A stretch of 64,000 nt of DNA from Chiridota heheva. Lineage: Eukaryota; Echinodermata; Holothuroidea; Apodida; Chiridotidae. Below, in pieces: positions 1-10,702 of this stretch (within the stretch, counting starts at the first letter, position 1; each line of letters begins with the position of its first letter). The DNA is taken from positions 1,468,501 through 1,532,500 of the forward strand of contig JAIGNY010000800.1 in the NCBI GenBank assembly GCA_020152595.1, given 5' to 3'. The notes under the pieces were generated by a model, which saw only the letters and a program-made list of their open reading frames with translations, made no database searches and was not told where the DNA came from. Position numbers and translations under genes: made by a program.

Positions 1-164
1 GAGGAATCTGAGACTATGACATCAGAACTAGTCAGATTTCAGTCGTTTCTACACAAATGATACCAAACTTTAAACTTAGATATCTCCTTCTTCACCATTT
101 TGTTTCTTTTGAAGTCCTGTTTCATTTAAGATAGACATGTTTGACCCCTGAACTAATCCTTTAA
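1..164. repeat. Terminal part of a dispersed ~0.65-kb element (TTAAAGGATTAGTTC family)
   Basis: The stretch ends in GAACTAATCCTTTAA, the inverse of the TTAAAGGATTAGTTC start seen at 18824 and 16750. The body matches the right half of the copy ending near 19475 (stretches about a cytosine-rich 'caccattttgtttc' motif and 'gtcctctttcat'). The left part lies outside the window. Inverted ends suggest a non-autonomous DNA transposon, but no target duplication was established. Confidence 0.6.
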
Positions 165-230
165 AAACAACATTTTCATAAAACTTTTTTCGTTAAATTG
201 TGCTTTTCTATTTCTTTTGTAACAATCTAG

Positions 231-472
231 AGTTTATTAAGTCCAAAACAACTCTGGTTGTATGTCCAGCCTCGTTGCTGGACCAGTGGGCCAAGGAGAT
301 CAACCGGAGATGCAAAGGTGGACGGCTATTGGTCTATCTTTATCATGGGCCAAACAGAACGCAATATGCTAATTACTTGACAAAGCATGATATAGTCCTC
401 ACAACGTATCAGATTGTCAGTCGAGAGCTAGAGGCCATGATCAAGGATGAAAATGCTGATCAGGCAGTAAAG
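231..472 (+). CDS. TTF2: TTF2-type SNF2 ATPase, exon a (motif Ia region; gene incomplete at 5' side)
   Basis: First visible exon of a ten-exon 3' half of a transcription termination factor 2 gene. TTF2 is a SNF2-family, DNA-dependent ATPase that removes RNA polymerase II and its transcripts from DNA, notably at mitosis. The exon opens after a polypyrimidine tract and 'aatctag', and its first two bases complete a codon from the previous exon. It encodes SNF2 motif Ia (LVVCPASLLDQW), then a YLYHGPNR segment and a DIVLTTY motif, in the order known for vertebrate TTF2. It ends at AAG|GTGAGG in phase 0; an alternative donor GTAAAG six bases earlier is also in phase. The Walker A motif must lie upstream of the window. 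All ten exons join in phase into about 541 codons, the length expected for this half of the ~1,160-residue vertebrate protein. Confidence 0.93.
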
Positions 473-859
473 GTGAGGAGTAAAGTTACTACAAATTTGT
501 ATGAACATGGCTGCAGAGTTGGAATTAATGATAAAATTTCCCGCCGTTCCAACTGAATGTGTCCCAAATCTTCCCGCGAAAAATCGTGGAAGAAAAAGTA
601 CAATGAATTTCCATTTGCTTTTATTTTCATTTATTGACTTTTTTTCTTCTTCATTTTTTTAAATGATAAAAATTAATTGGAATTTTGTAAATATTTAGTT
701 CGTTGGACTTGTTTTCTTCCCATGTTTTTTTTTCTATGAATAAATGTTTCATTCAGCGAGCTCTCATTTTTCTTGTCAGAAACATAGATTTTTTCCAACT
801 CGCATGACTGGTGTACATAAAAATCCACTATAGAAGAGTGATGTCACACCCTCACTTTC

Positions 860-1740
860 TTAAAGGATTAGTTCTTTGGTGAAAATATAACGATGAACAA
901 ACTACTTTGATATTTTTTCCGTTCAGAAAATATCAAGTTTTAAAGGATTAGTTAGTAGAGGTCAAACAAAGTCTATCTGATATGAAAGAGGACTTCAAAA
1001 GAATCAAAATGGTGAAGAAAGCATTCAAAAATCTTATTCCGTTAAGAAGATATTCTAGTTTAAAGGATTAGTTCAATGGTCAAGCAAGTTTATCTGATAT
1101 GAAAGAAGACTTAAAAGAAACAAAATGGTGAAGAAACTACTTCAATATCTTATTTCCTCCATGAGATTTTCATGTTTTAGTTCTGTCTTATCTATGTAGA
1201 AACGACTGGTTTAGTGAGTCTACTTTAGAGGTTTGCGCCCTTATCCTCATTTTCTTAACAATTGGATTGAACTTTTTACTATTTCAATTATTTTTCCTAA
1301 ATCGTTTTTCAGGTGCTAAGGTATAATTACTCTGACTATAGAGTTTGTGTTTTTACTTTCCTGATATATCCAATGGTTTTAAGCCACAAAATGGCAGGAC
1401 AAAATATGATAGAATACAAAAAAGCTTTGAGGGATCTGAGGCTATAATGTCACAGCTAGTTTGATCTCAGTCGTTTATACACAAATGATACAGAACTTCA
1501 ATTATCTTTTTCTGTTATGGAAGAGGACTTCAAAAGGAACAAATTGGCAAAGAAAGCATTCAAAAGTCTTAATCCGTTAAGGAGATATTACGATTTAAAG
1601 TTTGGTATAATGTGTGTAGAAACGACTGAAATGAGACTAGTTGTGACGTCACATCCTTCAAAGTCTTTATGTATTCTAAAGATGCCACAAGTGTTGTTTG
1701 CAAATAAAAAGTTTACAATAGAAGAGTGAAATCTCTTTTT
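860..1740. repeat. Rearranged copies of the TTAAAGGATTAGTTC element in a TTF2 intron
   Basis: TAAAGGATTAGTT occurs three times (near 861, 942 and 1061), followed each time by similar 'gtcaa..aagtctatctgatatgaaag' sequence. Further segments to 1740 match internal parts of the 18.8-kb copy, such as the 'acaaaatatgatagaatacaa' region in the opposite orientation. It looks like nested or tandem rearranged copies. The short reading frame at 1517-1729 lies within this repeat and is not a gene. Confidence 0.55.
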
Positions 1741-1751
1741 TTCTTAATACC

Positions 1752-1976
1752 ACCGTATTTGACGTAATTAGCGCTGGGGGCATTGGCGTAAATAAGATTA
1801 CACTCCTTCCGAAACTCGTTCCTAATAAGCGCCCATGCTCCATTCAAAATAAGCAAATAATGTAACAAAACTCATTTTAAGTCCTCAAATTAATCAAATA
1901 ATTTATGAGATCAGTCAAAAAATATTGGGTGGGCGCTTATTAGATCAGAGGTGCTTAATAATACGTCAAATACAGT
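1752..1976. mobile_element. 225-bp MITE-like element with inverted ends
   Basis: The left end ACCGTATTTGACGTAATTA matches the reverse complement of the right end (ACTGTATTTGACGTATTA) with few differences. Inner segments are also complementary (GCGCCC near 1830 against GGGCGC near 1932). The size and structure fit a non-autonomous DNA transposon. No clear target duplication was found. It lies in the intron between the first two visible TTF2 exons. Confidence 0.6.
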
Positions 1977-2260
1977 AATGGAAAATGTATGTTACTAAAA
2001 ATTTATTTCAATATATTTGAATGATTGAAAAAATGTTTGTGCTCTCTCGATGTTAATCTCTTAATCAAACTTTAAAGATTTAAGATTTTTGTTTTCTATC
2101 AAGTTTGATGGATGCCTTGGAGTTTCAAAGTGGCATTTGACTTTCTATTTTACAAAATGGCTGCCAACTTAAAATCTATTAAAAATAAATATTAAATTGA
2201 AATAATAATAATAACAACAACAACAAGAACTTATTTGAAGAATATGTGATTTATTTACAG

Positions 2261-2463
2261 GACCCTGCTCCAAAGAAAATGGCCAACCAGCCATTATTAT
2301 TGCAGATCGGTTGGGATCGTATCATCTTGGATGAGGGCCACAGTATCAAGAACCACAAGAGCAAGTCGGCTATTGCCATTTGCCGGCTACGGTCCCGAGC
2401 AAGATGGTCCATTACCGGCACACCCATCCAGAACAATCTTATGGACATGTACTCCCTTTTAAG
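2261..2463 (+). CDS. TTF2: TTF2 exon b (DEGH box and motif III)
   Basis: Acceptor 'ttatttacag' and donor AG|GTCAAG; phase 0 in and phase 2 out. It encodes SNF2 motif II as ILDEGH (the vertebrate protein has DEAH at this place), then motif III as TGTPIQNN followed by a MYSLL segment. These residues bind and hydrolyse ATP together with motif I, which lies outside the window. Similarity to the vertebrate TTF2 order continues without a break from exon a. Confidence 0.93.
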
Positions 2464-2552
2464 GTCAAGATATATTGTCGTATATATTTGTTTATTCAAC
2501 TTTTTCTTTAGATATAAATAATAGAAGTATGTCAAACAAAGTGAATAGGTTA

Positions 2553-3184
2553 AAGTGACATGAAATGTAAAGTGACATGTAATGGAAAGTGACATGTAAT
2601 GGAAAGTGCAATGTAATGGAAAGTGCAATGTAATGTAAAGTGACATGTAATGTAAAGTGACATGTAATGTAAAGTGACATGTAATGAAAGTGACATGTAA
2701 TGGAAAGTGACATGTAATGGAAAGTGACATGTATTGCAAAGTGACATGTAATGCAAAGTGACATGTAATGCAAAGTTACATGTAATGTAAAGTGACATGT
2801 AATGTAAAGTGGCATGTAATGTAAAGTGGCATGTAATGTAAAGTGGCATGTAATGGAAAGTGACATGTAATGGAAGTTGACATGTAATGGAAACTGACAT
2901 GTAATGGAAACTGACATGTAATGCAAAGTGACATGTAATGCAAAGTGACATGTAATGTAAAGTGACATGTAATGCAAAGTGACATGTAATAGAAAGTGAC
3001 ATGTAATGCAAAGTGACATGTAATGCAAAGTGACATGTAATGCAAAGTGACATGTAATGCAAAGTGACATGTAATGCAAAGTGACATGTAATGCAAAGTG
3101 ACATGTAATGCAAAGTGACATGTAATGCAAAGTGACATGTAATAGAAAGTGACATGTAATGCAAAGTGACATGTAATGTAAAGT
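2553..3184. repeat. 17-bp minisatellite (unit gcaaagtgacatgtaat), ~37 copies
   Basis: About 630 bp of head-to-tail 17-bp units, with variants at the first few bases (gcaaag, ggaaag, gtaaag, gaaag). The array sits about 90 bp after the exon b donor, inside a TTF2 intron. Because 17 is not a multiple of 3 and the minus-strand unit has no stop in any frame, all three minus-strand frames are open and read the same 17-residue cycle. Those reading frames are a by-product of the repeat, not genes. Confidence 0.95.
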
Positions 3185-3394
3185 GTTGTGTTTTGTACTA
3201 AAAAGTGAAATCAAAAATGAATATGCAACAAAAAAGAAAAGGGTAAATCATGTAGATGCACAAATAAATTATAGTATTTACAGCGGTAAGTAGTGAAATG
3301 TTACCTGCAGATTCTGTTTAAACTTTTTTATTGGGTTTTGCAACTGGCCCAGCATTGTGCTGAAATTAAGGATTAATGTTGAGGCAGAGTGTTT

Positions 3395-3485
3395 TATGCG
3401 TATTTAATGCACGAGGCAAAGGACTTTGGCCCGGGTGGAATGACCCGACTTAAAAGTCCTTTAAACCGTGCATTAAATACGCATA
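3395..3485. repeat. Short foldback element (hairpin)
   Basis: The left arm TATGCGTATTTAATGCACG and the right arm CGTGCATTAAATACGCATA are exact reverse complements. A further near-match (AAAGGACTTT against AAAGTCCTTT) extends the stem, leaving a short GC-rich centre. It fits a small foldback transposon remnant in a TTF2 intron. No coding potential. Confidence 0.75.
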
Positions 3486-3875
3486 TAAACATTGCCAAAA
3501 CACATATCTTTTTATACAATTTCCTTGTTTGATTCTTTAAAATGCATGGAAAACCAACAACTAAAATGGCAGAAAAACGAGAAAAGTTTACATACATTTT
3601 TTTGCTTTGTTAAGAGATTCACCTGTTTTAAAAATGGACTAATCCAAATACTCAAGGTCATGCATTACTGGGATACACGGGTCATGACAATGCAAATATT
3701 CCGTATAAATTTTATACACAAGTTTAATACATGTTTACAACAATTTAATCAACCTTATGTGAAAATCATTAAAAAATATTGTAGGATTGTTTTCCTGTCT
3801 TCAGTACTGACTTCCTTGAAACAAACAGTCGACCATCATTTTACAGCAGTGTCCTACTTCTTTTTTGTCCGACAG

Positions 3876-3940
3876 ATTTCTGCGTTGTTCTCCATTTGAT
3901 GAGTATCAAGTTTGGCGGAGACAAGTGGATCAGAACAAAA
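3876..3940 (+). CDS. TTF2: TTF2 exon c (65-bp micro-exon)
   Basis: Too short to stand out as a reading frame. It follows 'ttttttgtccgacag' and ends at AAA|GTACGT. Read in the phase left by exon b (two bases carried over) it gives an FLRCSPFDEY segment and then a VWRRQVD segment, which is where vertebrate TTF2 has FLRCSPFDEF and LWRSQVD. It leaves one base for the next exon, and exon d starts in exactly that phase. Confidence 0.92.
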
Positions 3941-4166
3941 GTACGTTAAACCTTCATCGTTACAAAATCTTAATTCTGACTTTGAAGCACATATTTGATA
4001 AAATAACATAAGGGATCTTGCGCATTCCTTACATACCTTTTTGAAAAGTAAAAATAAGATTTTTAAAGAATTTGTTCATACGTTTGGTTGAACTTTCATA
4101 ACTTTTCCTTTGATTCTGCTTAAGCATCCAATTATTAATACATAGTATTGATTCTTGCATAGTATT

Positions 4167-4715
4167 ATGTCCATGGGAATTGACTGCCAAATTAATAACA
4201 AACTCCACGTCATTCAGCCCACCATTCCGATCAAACCCACCATCCACAACCTATCTCATGTCGACAACATTCACATTACCCATCCTAAAATAGGTCACAC
4301 CCGCCTCACTCACTTCCACCTCCTTATTGGCTCCCCCCAACCTCTCTGCAATAATTTCCATTGCATTCTCACAGTCCATCACGTTCTCCTTGCTGCCCCC
4401 TGTACAACCTTCCCATAGCTTCCCTCGCTCCCCACAACTCAAATCCGAGATCTTCCAGAAAGACCCTCTCCTTCCTTCATCATGCTTTCCTCTATAACCA
4501 TAATTAGTCCTCCTCTCCCACCCTTTTTCTCTACTTTTTTTTTCTTCACCCATGCACCTCCTCTCTTGATCCCAGCTTTCTGGCTTTTAGTTCTGTGTTT
4601 CTCTAAGTTTCCCCCTATTTTCTTTTCTTTCTGCCTCTGGAATGATCTAAACTCTCAGGCACAATTTGACCCTTGCTGTCGTGGTGTCGTTAAGCCCTCA
4701 TCAAACAAACAAACA
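4167..4715 (+). mobile_element. 3' end of an I-clade LINE (5'-truncated)
   Basis: The sequence from 'ttaataacaaactccac' to the end GTTAAGCCCTCATCAAACAA matches the 3' part of the larger minus-strand copy at 35342-38770 and the copy ending at 48506. It covers the region after RNase H (the zinc-knuckle part) with many stops and frameshifts. The tail is a CAAA-type repeat, not poly(A). Dead copy in a TTF2 intron. Confidence 0.8.
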
Positions 4716-4994
4716 ATTTATTTCCCATGCTTTTTTTTTTCTATATACTTCTTTGGGATGAAAGTTTCCTTTTCTATGCAATACATGTACCATATGGCAT
4801 ATACAGTATGACTTCCTTCTATTTTATTTTATTTTATTAATTCATGATAATTTTGCATGAAATTTAACATGTAGCACGTGGCATTTTTCAAAGATTGAAA
4901 ATTGATGACATTTTGGTCAAAAGATGATTTTTACATCTGGCAACCCTGTTTGTGTCATTTTCCCTATATGTTGATGGGGTTTTTTTTCCTGCAG

Positions 4995-5083
4995 GATATG
5001 GCAACAAATGGCTTTCAATCGTAGTGAAGAGCATACTATTGAGGAGAACCAAGGATCAAGTGGATTCCACTGGGAAGCCGCTG
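4995..5083 (+). CDS. TTF2: TTF2 exon d
   Basis: Acceptor 'ttttttttcctgcag' and donor CTG|GTATGTG. Read in the phase from exon c it encodes KSILLRRTKDQ and a DSTGKPL segment, matching the LLLRRTKDQLDSTG region of vertebrate TTF2, the conserved block that follows motif III in SNF2 proteins. It ends in phase 0. Confidence 0.93.
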
Positions 5084-6764
5084 GTATGTGAAACTTTTCC
5101 TTCTATATGTTTGCAAGAAAATATTGCGGTGGAAAACTACGGGGGTAAGGGGGGGGTACTCATTAACCCTTAAAATGCCAGATCGACATGATTTTTGTCG
5201 ATTTGGAAGTGCAATTTTCAATAAATAATTTTGGGTCATACCAAACTGATACAGAGGTAATTTGTATATCATTTGAAAGAACTCCTTTGATTCTTTCATA
5301 TTCTAACCATTTTTGATAGAGGTCATATTGAGATTTTCAGAGTAAAATAGAGCCAAACATGACTGATTTTCATATTTTTACCAAAATTTCCCCCAAATTG
5401 TTCAATATTCAGGATGAACTTTAAGAAAAAAGTTCTAACTTTATTTTTTGTGAAAGTCATTCATGAATATCAATTACTGTATTTCTAATCAAATTTCACC
5501 AAAACCTATCTCAAATTGGAAATTTTGGGGCATTTTACACTGTTTCGACCATTTTGGTCCATTTTGAAGCAGCATTTTAAAAAAATCTAGCTCTATAATG
5601 AAAAATTAGAATGAATTGTTTTTTCCACCATCTTATAGACCTTGAAACCAGCTTTCAAATGAGTTACTATATTGATGCATAGCCCCCTCACAAAAAAAAA
5701 AAAAATACCATTGCAACTTTTTGAAGATATGCAACTTTGCGAAGATTTTGGTTGACTGTAAGACTTTACCGTAAAGAGACATTTTCTTACTAAAAAAGTT
5801 GTGTAAAAAACGTAATTGAAGATCTACATGTAGGATTTATGATAAAATAGCTTGGAGGTGAACACTGAAGGAGGCAGTCTCAAATAAAGGTAAATCAGTG
5901 TGTATTTTTTCAATTCTTTTTAGGCCTGTTGACTAGTATGTGTAAATCACCTATACCTGTTGTGTGAAATCATGACCATACACATACCTTTAAAGGAGAC
6001 ATGAATTCATAATCTGTATATCATATGATAAAATTAAAGATATCAAATATTCTGACAAAGATTCATTCCTCTAAAGCAATCCATCACCGTTTTTGTAATT
6101 ATTAAAGATGTTAAAAACTCAAGCACCTTAGTTTTTAACACCCATCCTCTTGGCACATCTGACTGTCATGGTGCCGTTAAACATCAACAAACTAAACCAT
6201 AATAAAACGTTAATGCTGCTACTATGGAAGCTGCCATTTTGACTTTTAAATATATTGTCGTCAGAAATTGATGTCATCAACCCAGCAGGAAGTTGGAATA
6301 CCTTTTAATTCTTTATAATCTATCTCAAGTTTTCTAGCATATGAAAAATATATTGATACGTATACATAGAATAATATATAAAGAAATACATTATAATCCT
6401 TATTATAATCCTCATGTCCCCATTGAGGAAATAGTGTTATCTTGCACAAGATTTTGATACAGAATTGAACAAAATGGCAGCTTCCACATGTCAACTTTAA
6501 ACAGTAATAACTTGAGATAGGAATGAGATTTTGACCTGCTTTTTTTGGCAGTTGGATTAGATTTTAATCCTCTAACATATGAGATAGGATTGTGTGATAC
6601 TTCATGTCTTCTTTAAGTTTAACTTTCTTACACTGCGCGATGTGTTCTTTTTGGGGTATTTTCAATTACACAGTATGAGCTTTGCTATAATTCATTATTT
6701 TGCTACATAAGTTGAACATTCATAAATAATCTATCCCAAAAGTTCAAAGCAGCTCAGATATTTT

Positions 6765-7155
6765 TAAAACATGCGAATATTCCTTTAACAAACATGGGAA
6801 TATTCCTTTAAAAACATGGGAATATTTCTTTAAAAACATGGGAATATTCCTTTAAAAACATGGGAATATTTCTTTAAAAACATGGGAATATTCCTTTAAA
6901 AACATGGGAATATTCCTTTAAAAACATGGGAACATTCATCTAAAAACATTGGAATATTCCTTTAAAAACATGGGAATATTCCTTTAAAAACATGGGAATA
7001 TTCCTTTAATAATATAGGAATATTCCTTTAAAAACATGGGAATATTCCTTTAAAAACATGGAAATATTCCCTCAATGTATCTTTAATAACATGGAAATAT
7101 TCCTTTAAAACATGGGAATATTCCTTTAATAACATGGAAATAATCCTTTAAGAAA
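6765..7155. repeat. 22-bp minisatellite (cctttaaaaacatgggaatatt)
   Basis: About 17 copies of a 22-bp unit containing ACATGGGAATATTCCTTTAA with point changes. The GGAATATTCC core is palindromic. The same CATGGGAATATT string recurs once near 58501 and 58621 in the other gene's intron. Confidence 0.9.
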
Positions 7156-7239
7156 TCTTGAAAATTCATCTATTCATCAAACTAATGCCATGCAATGCCA
7201 TGGAACAGTTTTCTGTTTGGTTTTGAACATGTGCAAATG

Positions 7240-7445
7240 CAATTGATTGATTAATAGATTGATTGATTGACTGACTGATTGATTGGCATTTTATTGATTG
7301 ATTCCTAATTGATTGATTGGTAATTTAATGATTAATTGGTAATTTATTGATTGATTGGTAATTTATTGATTGATTGGTAATGTATTGATTAATTGGTAAT
7401 GTATGTTTTGATTAGTAATCTATTGATTGATTGGTAATTTATTGA
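7240..7445. repeat. ~20-bp AT-rich minisatellite (attgattgattggtaattt)
   Basis: Irregular array of ATTGATTGATTGGTAATTT-like units shortly upstream of TTF2 exon e. The ATTGATTG core resembles the simple-repeat tail of the LINE at 14.9 kb, so it may have started from such a tail; that origin is inference. Confidence 0.8.
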
Positions 7446-7685
7446 ATTACATTTAATTGACACAGATTAAAAATAAACAATTATCAAGCTTCTTGAATTA
7501 TCGGGTCTAAACTTTTCAAAAATTACACAAACCCTGAGATTGACTTCTGAAGTGTCTAATATTGGTCAGTTTATCATCCAAAGGAGCTGCCTTATCTTGT
7601 GGCAAAAGTAAAATGGGAAAAGATGTATTCCATAGCCCCTTTTAAGAAATAATTATACAATTCATGAACTGTTTATCTCCCTTAG

Positions 7686-7777
7686 GTTGCTCTTCCGACA
7701 AAGAGCCTGACGACCCATAAGGTTGATCTATGCCCAGCAGAAAAGAAGCTTTATGAAAGGCTCTTTAAAGTTTCAAG
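7686..7777 (+). CDS. TTF2: TTF2 exon e
   Basis: Acceptor 'atctcccttag' and donor CAAG|GTAAAT. It encodes LPTKSLTTHKVDLCPAEKK, then a LYERLF segment. This corresponds to the RecA1-RecA2 linker, where vertebrate TTF2 has LPQRKFQLHHLKLSEDEE. It starts in phase 0 and ends with two carried bases. Confidence 0.9.
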
Positions 7778-9432
7778 GTAAATGTTACTCGTCACCGAAT
7801 CCCTCATTTATTTCCAAATGATTATAGTTTGAGAGGTAGATGGGGGATATAGACGATATGTTTGTACTCATTTTTTTTCTTCAAGTGTTAAAGAAATGTT
7901 TTTTTTATAGTGAATGCTGTGGTAAATCAACTTTTATTGAGTGACATTACACACTAATTTTCTTATACTAAGTAGGAATATTTTCATCAGATGCTTATAA
8001 TAATCAGTGTTACTTCATGATATTCTGTAGTCTGCCAACATGGAAAATGATTGCAAGCTTGGGCCACAATATCTGTAAAAACAAGTTCATATGAAATCGT
8101 TTCACAGGGCCCCGCCCCCTGGGGTCCGCCCTGCCCCCTCAGAAAAAAAATGTGAAGATTAGTTTTTTTTGATATTGTTATTATTTTTATTTAATAATCT
8201 TAATTACCCTTTTAAATGAAATACCTTACATGGATACAGAACACAAAATGATAGCATAGTAAGCAATTGTCTTGTTTGGCTAATGACTGGTTCTTATCAA
8301 TCAGAATAGTTTCATTCTGAGGTATGATTATAGCTAATTAATTCCAGAGCTTCTTCACCAGGGGCTTGAAACTTGAGGGGGCCCGTGGACTCCATGCCGA
8401 AAAGATACAGCACTTCGCGCTTGCATTAATGTGCTTCTCAACAATGCTAGCACCCTGCCCCTTTTTAAATCAAGCTAGGGGTCTGATTAACATCTGTTAA
8501 TATTGTATTGATTCTGAATCTAACTTTGTTATCAATTAACCAATTTAACTTTGTTACCGATTAATTGTTACCAATCTAGAAATTCTGCTGTAGAAAAGTG
8601 ACTTGACATTTGTACTATTCTTAGCATTTTTTTAAAAATAATGTATTTGTCTACTATTATTTACATTTTTTCTTCATATCACACTTATATCTTTCGTATT
8701 TTTTTCTGTTTTATCTATTTATTTATTATTATTATTTTTTGTATACATATATTTTGTTTCCCTTCCGCTTTTGTTCTGTTTTTTCTTATACAATTGTATG
8801 AGTGGGTGAATGGTTGAGGGATGGGTAAGAGTGGGGTCAGGTAGATAGTGCAAGGTGTGTTGGATGGGAATGGTGAATCGCTGGGAAAGGAGGGTGTGTG
8901 GGTAGATACTGCTTATTGCCTTATGCTGTATGTTTTTTTGTTGTTTATTTCTTTGATGGTGAACTGGTTAGCAAAAGTGTAACACTTCCCCCAGTTCACC
9001 ATTCACTCCATTTATACTGATTATGTAATTATGCTTATATGTACATATGTGTATATGTATGTATATGTGTATATGTATGTATATATATATGTATATTTTT
9101 TTATCTTCTTCAAGTATTATTGTTGCAACTTATCCATTTATATTAATATTGTATGTTATTTCGTGGAGTGATGAATTAAAATATAAAAAAATATCAAAAA
9201 CCCTGCTTTACTACTCTCCTGACAGTCACAAAATATCAGAAACTTATTAGATAAAGATACACAATAACTTATACATAAGAGCTTAGAACAAAGAAAAGTT
9301 AAGTACATCCTAAATTGCAAAAAAATTAAAAATTCTTCACCATTTTGTTCATTTTATGTCCTCTGTCACATAAGAATAAAAATACTGCACCAATGACATT
9401 TTGAACTTGACCATTTATATTCCTTAATCCAG
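7778..9432 (+). other. TTF2 intron, no recognisable elements except simple repeats
   Basis: AT-rich with poly(T) runs; 9040-9100 is a (TATG/TATA)n microsatellite that creates a spurious short reading frame. A GC-rich patch near 8105-8145 may be a transposon end, but no partner end was found. Confidence 0.5.
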
Positions 9433-9688
9433 AGGAAAGGTTCAAGAATACATCAACTATCATGAGGATAAAAACCAAGGCCTCGTTGGCTCCTTAAGAC
9501 CCGCCCCTTCTTCCAATACCTTCTCCAAACATGGATCCCTCGCAGCTGACGGAAGGAACCACTCATCCTCCGACGGCGTGGATGGCGCCAAAGCTGCTGC
9601 ACCATCAGGGAAGATGAATGCCAGTTCCATCCTGGTGATGCTGCTGAGGCTGAGACAGTGTTGCACACACCCCAGCTTACTTAAAGAG
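9433..9688 (+). CDS. TTF2: TTF2 exon f (linker and LLRLRQCC motif)
   Basis: Acceptor 'ccttaatccag' and donor GAG|GTACGG. The first two thirds encode a low-complexity Ser/Ala/Gly-rich linker, as in vertebrate TTF2, where this part is also variable. The end encodes ILVMLLRLRQCCTHPSLL, the conserved SNF2 block matching vertebrate LSQLLRLRQCCCH. Phase in 2, out 0. The correct frame has no upstream ATG, so this exon is easy to miss. Confidence 0.9.
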
Positions 9689-10393
9689 GTACGGTCAATT
9701 AGGCATATCACAGGTCTTTTTATTTTGATTGCTTAAAGGTCTACGGACAACTAGAAAGGTTTCTCTTGGTAACTTCAAATACAATGAAAGATGATGGGAA
9801 ATGCAAAAATCCCAGAAGAATAGATAGAGAAATTAGTTATTTTCCTGCCTATTTTATTTTCAGTAATTATTTTGAAATGATGTCACTATAGTAAGCCAGT
9901 GTATAGCCAGAGGGGTTTAAGTGTATAGCCAGAGGTGTTCAACACTCCCCCCTCCACCCAAAAAATAACAATATGGTAAAAAGGTCCAAAATATGCTAAC
10001 AAGATTTTTAAGATTGCTTTTTTGCCTCCAAAAAATGTGTGATATAGACTGCTATTTTTACAAAATTTCCAAAAATAGTTTAGACCTTCAGCAATGTTTC
10101 CCTTGGGCAACCCGCAATCCGACAGGCTCGCTACATCACACTTACTAGTTTTATATTTATGATGTGAATCGATTGTATTGCAATTCCCTTACACTATCCT
10201 GTGTAACAGGAGAAGCTATTGTAGTTCTTCAGAACCTTATTGCATATTAAATCAAAATTCTCCCCCACCCCCCACCCCCTTCTTAATTTGTTTTTAATTA
10301 AATAGCAAGATTGTCTAGCATTTAGTTATTTATAATATCAACACCCTTTAGACTTATTTCCTTCAAACAAAATTTGACACTTTAATTTTTCAG

Positions 10394-10549
10394 ATTCCCG
10401 ATGAGGAGACGTTGAAAGAGGATGATATCGAACTCTCATTGGTCGGACAGATGAAAGAGCTCGGACTCATCGATGAAGACGGTAAAAGCAAGGATGAAAA
10501 GACCGAGGTTGACCAAGACTTCTCTGACCCAAAATACCTCAGCACAAAG
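10394..10549 (+). CDS. TTF2: TTF2 exon g (acidic linker)
   Basis: Acceptor 'ttaatttttcag' and donor AAAG|GTTTGTG; exactly 52 codons, phase 0 in and out. It encodes an Asp/Glu/Lys-rich stretch (EDDIELSLVGQMKELGLIDE and onwards) with no named motif. Vertebrate TTF2 has a similarly acidic, poorly conserved segment at this place. Supported by phase, splice signals and position rather than by strong sequence identity. Confidence 0.82.
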
Positions 10550-10702
10550 GTTTGTGTTTTTTTACTGTGATCATCACTCTTCTTCCGTTGACTGCAATCC
10601 ACTTACAACAATGCAAAAATGGCATGTAAGGATGAATGGTGTACATACCCTTGATGGTCCTATTGTTGGCTAGTATGGTTTTAAGCAAATTCATTGACTT
10701 TA

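Larger units (their letters stand above)
5084..7685 (+). other. TTF2 intron with repeats
   Basis: No exon is recognisable between exons d and e. About 5150-6110 is AT-rich with no repeat family I can name. 6130-6200 is a short tail ending GTTAAACATCAACAAAC, the 3' end of the second LINE family seen at 15.9 and 59.8 kb. Two minisatellites near the end are listed separately. Confidence 0.6.

Noticed and set aside
2540..3190. CRISPR-like array
   Set aside because: Units are head-to-tail with no spacers, and the genome is eukaryotic; it is a minisatellite. The same holds for 62460-62960, where the intervening sequence is repeated, not unique.
2492..3214. Overlapping minus-strand frames of 120-240 codons
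   Set aside because: They are the 17-bp minisatellite read in three frames; identical cyclic peptides in each frame show that the repeat, not selection, keeps them open.
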